Source: Alopecurus myosuroides (Eukaryota > Streptophyta > Magnoliopsida > Poales > Poaceae). From it: a stretch of 64,000 nt of DNA. The DNA lies in assembly GCA_028641055.1 (NCBI GenBank), contig CM054060.1, positions 60,852,527 to 60,916,526 of the forward strand. The letters are read 5' to 3'. The translations under genes were made by a program, and so were the position numbers. Below the pieces are notes generated by a model that was not told the DNA's origin, made no database searches, and worked only from the letters and a program-made list of their open reading frames with translations. Below, in pieces: positions 25,427-35,769 of the stretch (position 1 is the first letter of the stretch; every line of letters begins with the position of its first letter).

Positions 25427-26160
25427 AGCAACTCTCGAAAAAAGCAATACTTTGGCACGATTTTTTCTATGTTTACTAGTTACAATAAACATGTATTTTT
25501 TTTTTACTTATTTATTAAAAAAATCTTTAAAAAATGGTCTACCATCTATAAATAGTCATTCTTTTAGAAGCAATCGGCCATGTTTATGGCCATATCTCAT
25601 GATAATGTGACCATATTTGACAAAAAGGTGCATATTTTCATGAAAAAAATATTTTCAAAAGATTTTCCAACTATTTGTTTTATAAAATATGAATTTCCAT
25701 TTTTATAGTGCTAAAACTTTGTTTTTTTTTGGTGAAGAGGGTGCAAAGAATATAGTGCAAATTGGCAAGTTTACAATTTTATGCAAAGCAAACCATATTG
25801 GATGGACAACTCCCGATTATTAAATTTTAATAATTTGTAGCAGCTTTCTACATTTAAAGAAATTATGATCGACTAGAAAAAAAGTAACTCAATTTGAACT
25901 ACAAGTGTGTTCTTGTTCCATCTAAAAATTATTTTAAATTACCCAAGTAAGATGTTGTTAAATATCCACAAAGCCTGTCAAAATATTTAGTCACCTACAC
26001 ATGTTTTTGCCAGCGCTTTTGACCCTAATGAAATAAAATCAAAAGCAAAAAATGTTAAAAAGGATAATCGTTTGGCATGAAGTACTTTCATGTGTACCAG
26101 TTGAAAAGGAAAAAAATGATAAATTGATTTTGGGATTACCGGCGGCCCGAACAAATTAAG
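24471..26160. repeat. AT-rich degenerate tandem repeat, about 590-670 bp period
   Basis: Three diverged units are recognisable. Anchors are AAAGTAGACCGAATTGGACG at about 24536, AAAGTCGACCATGTTTGATG at about 25124 and AGCAAACCATATTGGATGG near 25787. A second anchor, ATAATGTGACCATATTTG, recurs at about 24962 and 25602 with a following ATGAAA. Units share blocks in the same order, including a CTAC-AAGTG(T)TT step. There is no coding content. Confidence 0.6.
25389..25427 (+). repeat. AAAT tetranucleotide microsatellite
   Basis: About ten consecutive AAAT units are visible inside the AT-rich tandem repeat. Confidence 0.9.
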
Positions 26161-26184
26161 CCAGTTTAGGGACCATGTTAGGTA

Positions 26185-26279
26185 CTCCCTCTAATCCAAA
26201 AATAAGTGTCGGTGATCTAGCTACAAATTTGTACAACCAAATCTCACTGCTCACGACACTTTTTCCGGACCAGAGGGAG
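26185..26279. mobile_element. Stowaway-type MITE, 95 bp
   Basis: The ends are CTCCCTCTAATCC and GGACCAGAGGGAG, imperfect inverted repeats of the CTCCCTCCG class, flanked by TA at 26183-26184 and 26280-26281. Stowaway elements are mobilised by Tc1/mariner transposases and target TA. Confidence 0.85.
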
Positions 26280-26636
26280 TAGCTATTTTTATTAGCTTTC
26301 TGTCCGGGCTGTCTGTATAGATACAATAAACGGTTCTGAGGTCACCGGTTGGAGATGCTCTTAGTGCACGAATAATTCTGGTGGCGCGCTATTTGGTAGG
26401 ATTTGTTGGCACCTCGGAGACGCATGCATGCGTATGCTTGCAGCAAGTATATGCTTTCTGTTAACCACTCGATAGGAAGAATTGTAAACTTCAGACATAA
26501 TAAATGAATAAATTAACAAAACTATAGTCCAAAGTAGGCATGGGGCGTAGCATGATATGTGTCTGTGTGAGCAGTCTCATCACCTTATCCTATGCAGCAA
26601 CCAGCCGAACCTTCTGGTGCCTCTAAACCAGGCCGA

Positions 26637-27075
26637 TCGCCGATCGGAATCAAAGGAGAAAGTCGATCGACGCCAACAACGGTTTACGGCTCTACTACAC
26701 TGTAGCACGTAGTCGGTCGCTCGGTGCGTGTGCTCAGCCGCAACCATATCATGCACGTCGCCCGAGTCTAGGTGTCGTGTATTTGTCGAAATATGAATGT
26801 ATCTATGTATACTAAAATATGTTTCATATTTTGATAAATAACTAATTTGGGACGGAGGAAGTAGGTGTTAACTGTTGAGTGGGTGAGACTTACAAGTGTA
26901 CGGATATGATTGGCACAGTGTCCTTTCCCCGTGAAGCGCCGTAGCGTTCATGTGCACGAACGTAGCAACTTATTGGTGTCTAATGAAATGGATCGAGCAT
27001 GCATGCATGTGGCTCTCCACAAGTCGCGGATGGGCACGACGATGATTGGTTGCTGGGCAGTACGTGGCATTTTTT
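26637..27075. repeat. Segment duplicated at 62038-62487, copy A
   Basis: It shares GGAGAAAGTCGATC, TGTACGGATATGATTGGCAC, GCATGCAT-rich sequence and GATTGGTTGCTGGGCAG with 62038-62487, in the same order and orientation. Copy A also holds a Stowaway-like insert absent from the other copy. No gene was recognised in either. Confidence 0.7.
26773..26861. mobile_element. Decayed Stowaway-like MITE
   Basis: The right end CTAATTTGGGACGGAGGAAG is followed by TA and is a typical Stowaway terminus. The interior has the usual GTATCTATGTATACTAAAATA motif. The left terminus is degraded and its position is approximate. The other copy of the surrounding segment lacks it. Confidence 0.6.
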
Positions 27076-27079
27076 TTAG

Positions 27080-27540
27080 CGAAAAAGACTTTTTTTTTTT
27101 AGGGAATATAAAAAACTCTATTTTGTGGGTGTCGCTTTTCCAACTTCTTTAACTGTAACGGCCCCTCTTGGCGTTCTCCTGGGCTATGCGGCCCTGCCGT
27201 TGGCTGCGCCATGGCTGCAGGCCGCTTTTGTTTTAGGACCATTTCCTCCGGGGCATGGGCTTCGGAAAGCCCACGCTAGGAGCGCAGCGGTGTGACGAGC
27301 TTCAGTAGGTTTTCGGTGCTGTGTTTGGCCGGTAGTCCGTGTAACTTTAGGGCCAGTGCTCTGTTTTGGTCTAGAGGAAATAGGCCGCCCCATTGTCACA
27401 GGGTTCATTTAAAAAAAAAACACTGTCACGAGGTGTCTAGCAGACGTGGCGTGCAGTTGAGAGCGCGATCAGTTGTCGAGATTTCTCGATCGCCGGTCAT
27501 GCGCCGTTGTATATCATGATCGATGATGGAAATCGTCCGT
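27080..27540. other. Stretch without a recognised gene
   Basis: It contains T runs near 27070 and 27092 and an A run at about 27410. No convincing coding frame was seen. Confidence 0.4.
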
Positions 27541-27547
27541 CCGTCGA

Positions 27548-27945
27548 CCGTGCACTAGCTGTTGCCTTGGACCTCGCTTTAGGCCTTCTTTTCGCCTCTG
27601 TCTGCCGCACATTGGATTCGCCCTGCTTTCCTTGCAGATTGCCGGTCGATTATTTAAAATCGCCAACACAAATGGCAGATGCCGCCTAGGCAGGCGGGAA
27701 ACAAAGTGCAGATAAAGATAGTCACCTCGGTGCACTGCGGGTCACATAGTTTATCGCGCGAGGCAGATCGACGTGCAGTGACGGCGATCGATCGGTCGGT
27801 GAAATCACGATGATTCCGGTGTGGAAAGCGCCGTCCCGTGCACTGCAAGCTTCGACCTCGCTTCAGGTGTTCTTGGTCTCTGTCTGCCACCGCATTGGAC
27901 TCGCCGTTGTTTCCTTGCAGATTGCAGGCCGATCATGCCGTCAGG
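27548..27945 (+). repeat. Direct repeat of about 100 bp, spacing about 287 bp
   Basis: A block from CGTGCACT through CCTCGCTT, TCTGTCTGCC, CATTGGA and TTTCCTTGCAGATTGC at about 27548-27650 recurs at about 27835-27937 with point changes and small indels. It has no coding frame. Confidence 0.65.
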
Positions 27946-29870
27946 CGTCATATGGACACCGATAGACAGTTCCCGATACCTGCCGAGCATTTCGGTCGAA
28001 AAACAGTATGCTTAACTCTGTAAGACTGTAACCACCGAGTCGCTTTACCTACCAGCTCCGAAAGGCCACATATCGGGAGCAGGAAAAGCGACCAAACACC
28101 TCGGCCCTTAGCGCTGTCTGTGCGACCAAAGTGGAAAGGCGTTTTACAAAGAAGAAAAGCGTATGCCAGGGCGCCAATCTTGGAGGAGGAGAGGTTGGTT
28201 TCGTGCGTGCACCGATGGATCTTGCGAAAGGAGCGCACCTGATCGGGGTAGGCTGTGCCATTGGGGGACGCACGATAAGGTTGTTGGAAATGGCATATCA
28301 ACAGGCGAGAGATAATCTAAGATACGGCCACTGTTGGCCACTTACCGAGCTGCCACATGTATACCACCGGCACGCAGCTTAATCTTTGGTTCCTCTCTTC
28401 AGTTTCTCAATTTGATCCAGCTCACATAGCAAGCACCGTAGCATAATCGAACTGGATTCTATACTGTATTTACAGTAGGAGCGACCATTCGGACCGTGTG
28501 GGTGCTGCTGTAGAATGATGTGCCCACTTGTTTCTTGTTTTCTCGCGTCGATCATTTCAGACCGAACGCACCCGAGTCGCCCCGTCCAGCCACTGGGATA
28601 TCACACTTTTTCAGGGGACAAACTGTGCAGCCATAGCGTCGCGTCGCGTCGCGTCCCATCCGCTCATCGCTCTATTCTGCACTTATGCAGGCTCGATGAC
28701 ATCTAGTGCCATCTACTGTACTGGCAACTGTAAATGAAAAATAAACCAAATACTCCGGAGTTAATCTAGTACGAGTAACATTTTACATGCATACTTAGAC
28801 TTACAGCAACTTGTTGGGTCATCACTCGTCAGTTAAGAGTTAAGACCAAGACTCGACTGTTCATCTTTTTCAGACAAACCAAAGGAAAGAGGACCCGAGA
28901 GTTCGCACGCAACAGGACTCGTTCACTGTCAAAAGAAACCGAGTTTTCCTTCTATGCGGCAAAACGCCATATCCATTCTTAGTTTAACGGCAGGCCTTCA
29001 GCTTTAATATAGCAAGATTTGGTGTTCACGCAACTCAAAGCCCTGGTTACCGCGTAGCTCACGGCACCGATGACGAGCCAAAGCTTCTGCAGCCAGGACT
29101 GTGTGCCCTTCAATTTTCTGGCTAAAATAGAGTACAACAAAAAGAAAATGGTAGCTGTAGGTTATTTTAAGCAACTGCCAGTTATGTGCATAACATGTGC
29201 TCATGTGCGCCGCCGGGTACAAGTTCTCTTTGATCCTGCACTAATCTTAGATTGCTTTTCCTATCTACGTAAAATCCTGAAATCTGAACAACCGTTTTAG
29301 GTAGGATGGTTCACTGTTCAATGAGAAGCCCACACACACGTACAGGTTACAAAGCTCACACACACGACGCTGCAAATAGGGATTCACCAAGGAGGAATCC
29401 CTTTGCCTTGTATAGCTTTGGATCGCATGAAGGTTGGTTCTATCTGCTCTGCACTATACTCGAACGCCACTGGCAACGCGCGCATTATTTGCCTCCTGAT
29501 TTTGCCGAAACTCAACCTAACAAATGGGAAATTTCGATTTGTCGTGCAATAACTTAGAAGGGGGCTCTACAATGACAATGCATGTTTAGCTCGTTGCTTT
29601 AGCTGACTGGGTTATGCAAATTGCAGATAACCTTTTTCGTATACCGTAAAGAGGGATCAGATAACGCACCAAAAATAAAATCGTGTCTTGTCATTATATA
29701 TTGTATATACGCTAAGGTCGATTGGTGGAACCTGTAGCGGCACTGAAAGTTGGTCTTGCTATAGGTTTCGGCACAGTTGAATGTCTTGTTTCGAAATGAT
29801 GAGCTTTGCAGGAAATAGTGCAATTTCTGGTCTCAAATCAAATGAAATTATTGGTTGTGATCACTACCTT
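27946..29870. other. Stretch without a recognised gene
   Basis: Only short frames without motifs were seen on either strand. A GCGTC microsatellite lies within it. Confidence 0.4.
28636..28655 (+). repeat. GCGTC pentanucleotide repeat
   Basis: Four consecutive GCGTC units are visible. Confidence 0.85.
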
Positions 29871-29879
29871 GGCAGCTAA

Positions 29880-30636
29880 GGTAGTGTGATCTGACCATGG
29901 GGGGTACTACGGCAGACACACTCCATATGGCTAATTTCCTAGACCTTTTGCAAGGTTCTTACGGGACAATGACATAGTAGCCCAGTATTCAATGCCGGGC
30001 GAGGCTCAGCAAAATGGAGTAGCTGAAAGGCGTAACCGCTCTTATGGATATGATGCACAACATGATGAGTTATTCCACTTTACCACTGGGATTATGGATG
30101 GAGTCAGTTAAAACCGCCATTCACATTCTCAATAGAGTACCAAGCAAGTCGGTGGCCAAAACACCGTACGAGTTGTGGACAGGAAAAACTCCATCGCTAC
30201 AACGACTCAGGGTGTGGGGAGCCCAGCTGAGGCCAAAGTGTTTAATCCAAACATCGCAAATTTAGATACCAAAACAGTAAGTTGACACTTCATTGGCTAT
30301 CCCGATAGATCACAAGGTTATCGTTTCTACTGTCCAGACAGATACACAAGTTTGTAGAAACGAGACATGCAGTCTTCTTAGAGGACGGAATGATGAGGGG
30401 AACATGATAGCTCGGAAAATTGATCTTGAGGAAAAGAGGGTGTGTGCACCTAATCCGATGATTCAAGAGCCGTTTTTCTCACTACCTGTTGTACTTGCAT
30501 CGTCAACCCCTGAGGTTGCAGTGCAAGCACCTGTTGTAACTCCAATCATGACAATTAGAGGTGAAGATTCGAAACCTTCCCGTCAGGAGCCGACTAAACC
30601 CGAAGTTGAGCATGAAAGGGAGGTACAGCAACCTTT
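29880..30636 (+). pseudogene. Ty1/copia integrase remnant, upstream part of a split element
   Basis: Decayed copia integrase sequence is readable: GGEYYGRHTPYG-like residues, then SMPGEAQQNGVAERRNR with the conserved NGVAERRNR, then LPLGLWMESVKTAIHILNRV, KTPYELWTGKTPSLQRLRVW and, with shifts, FIGYPDRSQGYRFYCPDRYT. It then runs into the variable linker ending QQPF. Several frameshifts and stops break it. The reading continues at 41992 after an 11.35 kb insertion, with CCTTT (30632-30636 and 41987-41991) duplicated at the site. The 5' LTR and gag of this older element were not found. Confidence 0.88.
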
Positions 30637-31904
30637 TGAAAGTGCATGGTTCCCCCATATGTGGTTTTGGTAATTAATGACAATCCTTATGGACTAATGT
30701 TTGCATTGAGTTATCTTTGTAGATCTTGTTCATAGGAAATAATGGAGTTCATGTGTTGAACTCTATTAGCTTCCTTGATGGCCATTGTTACATTCAAGGA
30801 TTTATATGAAGAATGGTCATGGTTTGAGTTGAGCTTATTGCTAGTGTGTCTTGAAGAAAAGGATTAGGTGATCTTTCATTATCTTCTTCAAGACATCATC
30901 TTTAGAAGTGAGAAGCAAAGATACAAGTTTGATCAAGCAAGCGATCAACACACAAAGCTACAAGTTGTACCAAGTGGGATTGTGTATCTCATGGTATGGT
31001 AAGCAATTGTCAATATAGCTTTGTGAACTAACCCATGATATGTGTGTGTCGCATCTCTATGTGTGGTTAGGTATCTTTCCATGGGCATGAACCTAAAGGA
31101 AGATTTCTTTAGCCCATGGACTATGTCGTCGTCAAGCGGTGTTTGTCATCTAGCTTGACGTAGAAGCTCAAGTGAAGCATCTAGAAGATATCCTATGCTT
31201 GATGCTTGCCACCACTTTGGGAGATTGTGGCCTTGTGAAGATTTGCCGAAGGGTCTCTCCCATAATGGTGTATGGGGGAGCTAGTCTCTCCCATAATGGT
31301 GTATGGGGGAGCAACTTGCAAGTCTTCATCAAGCGGAGTTTGTGCTAGCAAGCGCAATCAAGAAAGAAGATCCAACTTGAGAGAGTCAAGATCGTCATCA
31401 TCTAGCTCAAGTGGAATGCTCAAGGCAAAGGTATAATCTTGATAGGTTTTCTATTTTACCGGTCTCGTGTCTTTGGGAGACCGGGTTATAGGATAGATAG
31501 TCGTACTATCAAGAGGGGCTCTCAAGTGAGTAACTCGATCGAATCGTTATGGAGAGCTCAAACCTTTGCATACTTTGCATATCATCTTTCTTGGTTCTTA
31601 TTTGGCTTTTGTCTCCTTTGGGTTTTAGTGCTTGTCGTGATCTTCATGACAAGCCTTGGTTTCTCGAAAACGGATTTCATAAGAAAAACTTGTTGCGTTT
31701 TCGGTGGTGAAAATATTCCGTTCGTCTTTGAGAATGTTCCCACACCTTCCATGTGTGGTAACTTCTCCATACTTTGAGGTATCAATATTTTCACTTTTTG
31801 TTTGGATACTCCTTGCTGTTATCTTTCCATTGCAATTGGATTTACCTCGTTCGGAGTTCATTTGCAAAAGTTATGGGGTTTCTAGTTCAGCCTCTCTGTT
31901 CTGG

Positions 31905-32400
31905 ACTCAACCGGATTATTCTAGCCGGATTATTCCGGGCAACCGGATATTCCGGTTAGGGTAGTTTTGGTCCATATTCGGGACAGAGAGGAGCCGGATT
32001 ATTTGGAACCGGATTTTTCGGAGGAACCGGATATTCCGGTTGTGGAGTTTGTTGCGAAAAATGGCTAAGGACTCGAAGCTTGGAGCTACTGGAGTCAACC
32101 GGATTATTTGGTCCGGATTATTCATCCTGGACCGGATATTCCGGTTGCTGCGAAAAATGGCTAAGGACTGGAAGCTTGAACCTTCTGGAGTGAACCGGAT
32201 TATTTGAACCGGATTATTCGGGGCATACCGGATATTCCGGTTTGGACGGATTTTAGACCAGTTTTCGCACTGAAGTGAACCGGATTATTGGTACCGGATT
32301 TTTCCAAGGGGACCGGATATTCCGGTTAAAGTCAACAGGTTTCGAGCAGATCTTGAGACCGGATATTCCGGTCCAAACTTGGACCGGATATTCCGGTCCC
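31905..32400 (+). repeat. Array of CCGGAT motifs with seven ACCGGATATTCCGGT sites
   Basis: ACCGGATATTCCGGT occurs seven times. It is an inverted repeat of 6-bp arms (ACCGGA/TCCGGT) around TAT. The first five copies close modules that also contain two half-sites of the form CCGGATTATT or CCGGATTTTT. Two modules share a GCGAAAAATGGCTAAGGACT spacer. The array sits just upstream of a TATTTAAG box, where the U3 enhancer of an LTR is expected. It is repeated at 40486-40981 in the other LTR. Confidence 0.9.
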
Positions 32401-32437
32401 AAATTCCTGCACCAACGGCTAGTTCTTGTGGGGACCT

Positions 32438-32445
32438 ATTTAAGG
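32438..32445 (+). promoter_or_regulatory. Probable TATA box of the LTR
   Basis: TATTTAAG within GGACCTATTTAAGGGGGC lies shortly after the CCGGAT array. It is the best TATA candidate in the LTR. The same box is at about 41019 in the 3' LTR. Confidence 0.5.
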
Positions 32446-33407
32446 GGGCTTTCTTCCCCATTGGTCCCCAAGTCTTCCAAGCACGTTTTTCCTCTTCTCT
32501 CCCACCATTGTTGACCTTGGAAAGCTTGCCCCTCTCCCAATCCCTCCTATGATTCTTGCATATCTTTGAGGGAGAAGGTAGAGGAGATCTCGATCTACAT
32601 TTCCACCAATCCATCTTCCTTCTTAGTGAGGGAAACTTAGTAGATCTTGATCTTGGAGTTCTTGGTGTTTCTCCTCCATTGTTCTTCCTCTCTTATTCCC
32701 CCATAAGCATTTGTTGCTTTGTTGGAATTTGAGAGTGAAGGATTTGAGCACTTGTGCTCTTGCCATTTGCATCGGTTGCATCGGTTTGCTCTCTCCACGA
32801 GGATTCGTGGAAGTTGAAAGTTTGTGAGCTTGTTACTCTTGGGTCTTGGACCCTAGACGACTTGTGGTGTTCTTGGGAGCCTCCAATTGAGTTGTGGATG
32901 CGTGCCCCAAGATTGTGGTGACACCGAGAGCCTCCAATTGAGTTGTGGATGCGTGCCTCGGGTTTGAAGGTTGCCATATAGTGGAAGGTGAACTAGGCCT
33001 TTGTGGCGGGGTTCATCGGAGAATAGGGTGAGGCCTTTGTGGCGTTGAGTAGGCCTTCGTGGTGAGCTCACACCCCTCCAACGAGACGTACTCCCCTTTG
33101 TGGGAGGAACTCGGGAATACATCTTCGTCTCCGTGTGCCTCGGTTATTTCTATACCCGAGCTTTTTACTTATGCAATTTACATTGTGATAGCCTTCGAGC
33201 TTGAAGTTATATATCTTGCTATCACCTTGTTACTTGTCTTGCTTAGCATAAGTTGTTGGTTCATCTAGTTTATCCTAGAATATTTAGGTTGTATGCTTGT
33301 TAATTTAAACACCTAGTTTATTTCCGCATTTAGCAAGCCTTAACCGGAAAAGTTTTAATCGCCTATTCACCCCCCCCCCCTCTAGGCGACGTCGTTGTCC
33401 GTTCAAT

Positions 33408-33419
33408 TGGTATCAGAGC
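33408..33419 (+). other. Primer-binding site, initiator-Met tRNA type
   Basis: TGGTATCAGAGC, complementary to the 3' end of plant initiator methionine tRNA, begins two bases after the 5' LTR. This is the usual start point of minus-strand cDNA synthesis. Confidence 0.9.
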
Positions 33420-33459
33420 CTCGTCTCTCTTTATTAGGCTTTACATCCTAGAGAGTACG

Positions 33460-35769
33460 ATGTCGTTTAGAGAAATAGAACATGATCCCGCTTTTATATT
33501 CTATGGTAGAAATTATGATGCTTGGAAAATTCGCATTCTTAATTTTCTTGAGGACATGGGTCCAAAGTATGTTAAGAGAATTGTAGATATGGATTTTCCT
33601 CCTCCAAAGAATTCTCAAGATTTATCTTTAGAGGATGAGGAAAATTCTTATCTCGATACTCTCGTATCTAATGGTCTCTTGTGCATTTTGAGCGATGTAG
33701 TTATTAAATCAATCATGCCTTTTCGGAACGCTCATGAGATTTGGACAAAACTTCAAGATATATATGATGTGTCCAATATTATTGAGGATGAATGTTCTTC
33801 ATCCACTTCCGGCCGTGATAAGTTCACATCTTTCTCCACTCCACCAACATGTGATTTGTCACAAGGTAATGTTATGGTGAGTGGTGATAGGAATTGCTTT
33901 GTGGATAGTAAATTTGCTATTGACTATACTTCATCTCTATCCCATTGCAATTATCTATCTTTGGACTTAATATCTTCTAGCACTCAAAGTTCCATACATG
34001 CTAGTATTGATAGTCCTTGCATATCATGTAATAGTTGTTTAACTAAATCTCATGATGATATGCTTCCTATGTCTTGTTTTCATAAAAACAATGCTTCCAT
34101 TTCCTCTAGTACTTGTGTGACTAACAATGTAGAGGAATCCCATATTGTGGTGGAACAAGACATGGACCTTATTGGTGCTTCAAGTCAATCTTCATCTTCG
34201 CCATCCATTTCTCATATGTGCCTTATGGCTAGGGATTCAAAGGTATCTCCACCTTTGGAACCCACTACATCTTGTGATGATGAGGATGAGGATATATTTT
34301 ATGGAGAGTTTGAGGACGAAGCCTCCTTAATGGAGAAGGGTGAGTTGGTTCTTCTTGATCTCCCTAAAGGTAGTAAAGCTATCACTCCTTTTAGTGAAAT
34401 ATTGGCTTTTGCTATTTATAGCGCTAAAATCATTGAAAAGAAAGGTGAGATTGAAAGAAGTGATGCCGATGAAAAGGCATCCCTCACTATGTCTCTTGAG
34501 GAAGAGTATGAGCTCCGAGTTACTCTTGAGGAGAAAATTGAATCTATTGAGGAGCTCTATAATGAACAAATAGCCTATCTCACTAAAGCACGTGACCATA
34601 CCCATGCTAAATATAAAGTGCTTAAAAATGAAAAGGTTGAATTTGTTGTTGGCAATGCTAATCTAATTGAAGAAAACTCTAGGTTAAATAATGAGCTTGC
34701 CAAGTTATCTTCTTCTATTTCAATTGATGCTTGTGCTACTAACTCCACATCTTGTGAAGCATCTATTTTGAAGGAGAATGTTGAGCTAAGGGCTCAACTT
34801 GAGCTAATGACTAGCAAGTATGGGAAATTGGAAGAAAGTCATGAAAAGCTATCTAGCTCTCATGAGGATCTTCTAGAATCCCATACCAAGCTAAAATTAG
34901 CTCTTGAGGCTATCACTACAAAGGTAACATCTTGTGAGCCTCATGTGGTTACTAGCACAATATCTTCTAATAATGCTATATTGACTTGTGCTCGTATTAG
35001 TAATTCATCCTCCCATAATGTTTCTCCATCTTGTGATGAATTACTTTCCTTGCCTTGTTGCTCTAACAATGAAGCATCTACTTCCTCTAGCTCTTGTGTT
35101 GATTCTAACCATGTAGAGGAAATTAAAGAGCTCAAGGCCCAAGTCACTTCTTTGAAGAAAGACTTGGAAAAGTGTCATGAAGGGAGTTCCACACTTGACA
35201 AGATGTTGAGAGTGCGAAGACTTCCCAATGACAAGAGTGGACTTGGATTCAACTCCCATCTCAAGAACAAGTCCATTATTGACAAGAAGAAGGGCCAAGA
35301 ACAAGTCAAAGATCCGGCCAAGATTATTTGCTTCAAGTGCAAGATTGAAGGGCACCATGTTAGATCTTGCCCTTTGAAGAAGAAGCCTCTTAGTGAGAAG
35401 CAACTAGGGAAGAGGCCTCTTGTTCAATCTCATGCTCAACCACGAGTTGAACAACGGCCACCTCCTAAGAAGACTAAAGCCAATGCTCCTCTTGTTGAGA
35501 AGCCTATTGAGAAGAAAGAAAAGAGTCGATGTTGCTACCTTTGTCGCAAGAAGGGACACTTTGCTTCTTCATGCACTAATGGTACATTATCCAACCCTAT
35601 CCTTGTTGATGATGTTTATTCTATTAGGAAGGATAATGTGGGCAATGTGTTTGCCAAGTATGTTGGTACTCCAAGTGGTGTCAAGAAAAGAACCATTTGG
35701 GTTGCCAAACCTATTGTGACTAACCTCTTAGGACCCAACTTGGTTGGGGACCAACAAGCTCAAACTTGA
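33460..35769 (+). CDS. Gag protein of the gag-only LTR element
   Basis: An intact 769-residue frame begins 55 bases after the 5' LTR. The N-terminus (about residues 1-110) is of the copia gag/UBN2 type, with FYGRNYDAWKIRILNFLEDM and later AHEIWTKLQDIYD. A Ser/Thr/Cys-rich middle region follows. Residues of about 335-500 are heptad-rich, probably coiled coils (LRVTLEEKIESIEELYNEQI, KYGKLEESHEKLSSSHEDL). Two CCHC zinc knuckles lie near residues 624 (CFKCKIEGHHVRSC) and 691 (CYLCRKKGHFASSC), in a Lys-rich tail. Gag would form the particle and package RNA. The frame is undamaged, fitting a young element, and no pol follows it. Confidence 0.93.
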   Translation: MSFREIEHDPAFIFYGRNYDAWKIRILNFLEDMGPKYVKRIVDMDFPPPKNSQDLSLEDEENSYLDTLVSNGLLCILSDVVIKSIMPFRNAHEIWTKLQDIYDVSNIIEDECSSSTSGRDKFTSFSTPPTCDLSQGNVMVSGDRNCFVDSKFAIDYTSSLSHCNYLSLDLISSSTQSSIHASIDSPCISCNSCLTKSHDDMLPMSCFHKNNASISSSTCVTNNVEESHIVVEQDMDLIGASSQSSSSPSISHMCLMARDSKVSPPLEPTTSCDDEDEDIFYGEFEDEASLMEKGELVLLDLPKGSKAITPFSEILAFAIYSAKIIEKKGEIERSDADEKASLTMSLEEEYELRVTLEEKIESIEELYNEQIAYLTKARDHTHAKYKVLKNEKVEFVVGNANLIEENSRLNNELAKLSSSISIDACATNSTSCEASILKENVELRAQLELMTSKYGKLEESHEKLSSSHEDLLESHTKLKLALEAITTKVTSCEPHVVTSTISSNNAILTCARISNSSSHNVSPSCDELLSLPCCSNNEASTSSSSCVDSNHVEEIKELKAQVTSLKKDLEKCHEGSSTLDKMLRVRRLPNDKSGLGFNSHLKNKSIIDKKKGQEQVKDPAKIICFKCKIEGHHVRSCPLKKKPLSEKQLGKRPLVQSHAQPRVEQRPPPKKTKANAPLVEKPIEKKEKSRCCYLCRKKGHFASSCTNGTLSNPILVDDVYSIRKDNVGNVFAKYVGTPSGVKKRTIWVAKPIVTNLLGPNLVGDQQAQT

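Larger units (their letters stand above)
30637..33405 (+). repeat. 5' LTR of the gag-only element
   Basis: It begins TGAAAGTGCATGG and ends CCGTTCA, so the outermost dinucleotides are TG and CA. It carries two copies of TCTCCCATAATGGTG + TATGGGGGAG around 31257-31312. A dense array of CCGGAT-type motifs follows at 31905-32400. A TATTTAAG box near 32438, just downstream of that array, is the likely promoter, which would place R/U5 over the last 900 or so bases. A run of 11 C lies at 33370-33380. Confidence 0.95.

Noticed and set aside
31439..31777. 112-codon hydrophobic frame in the LTR, repeated at 40020-40358
   Set aside because: It is identical in both LTRs only because the LTRs are identical. 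It has no known family and no sign of being translated.
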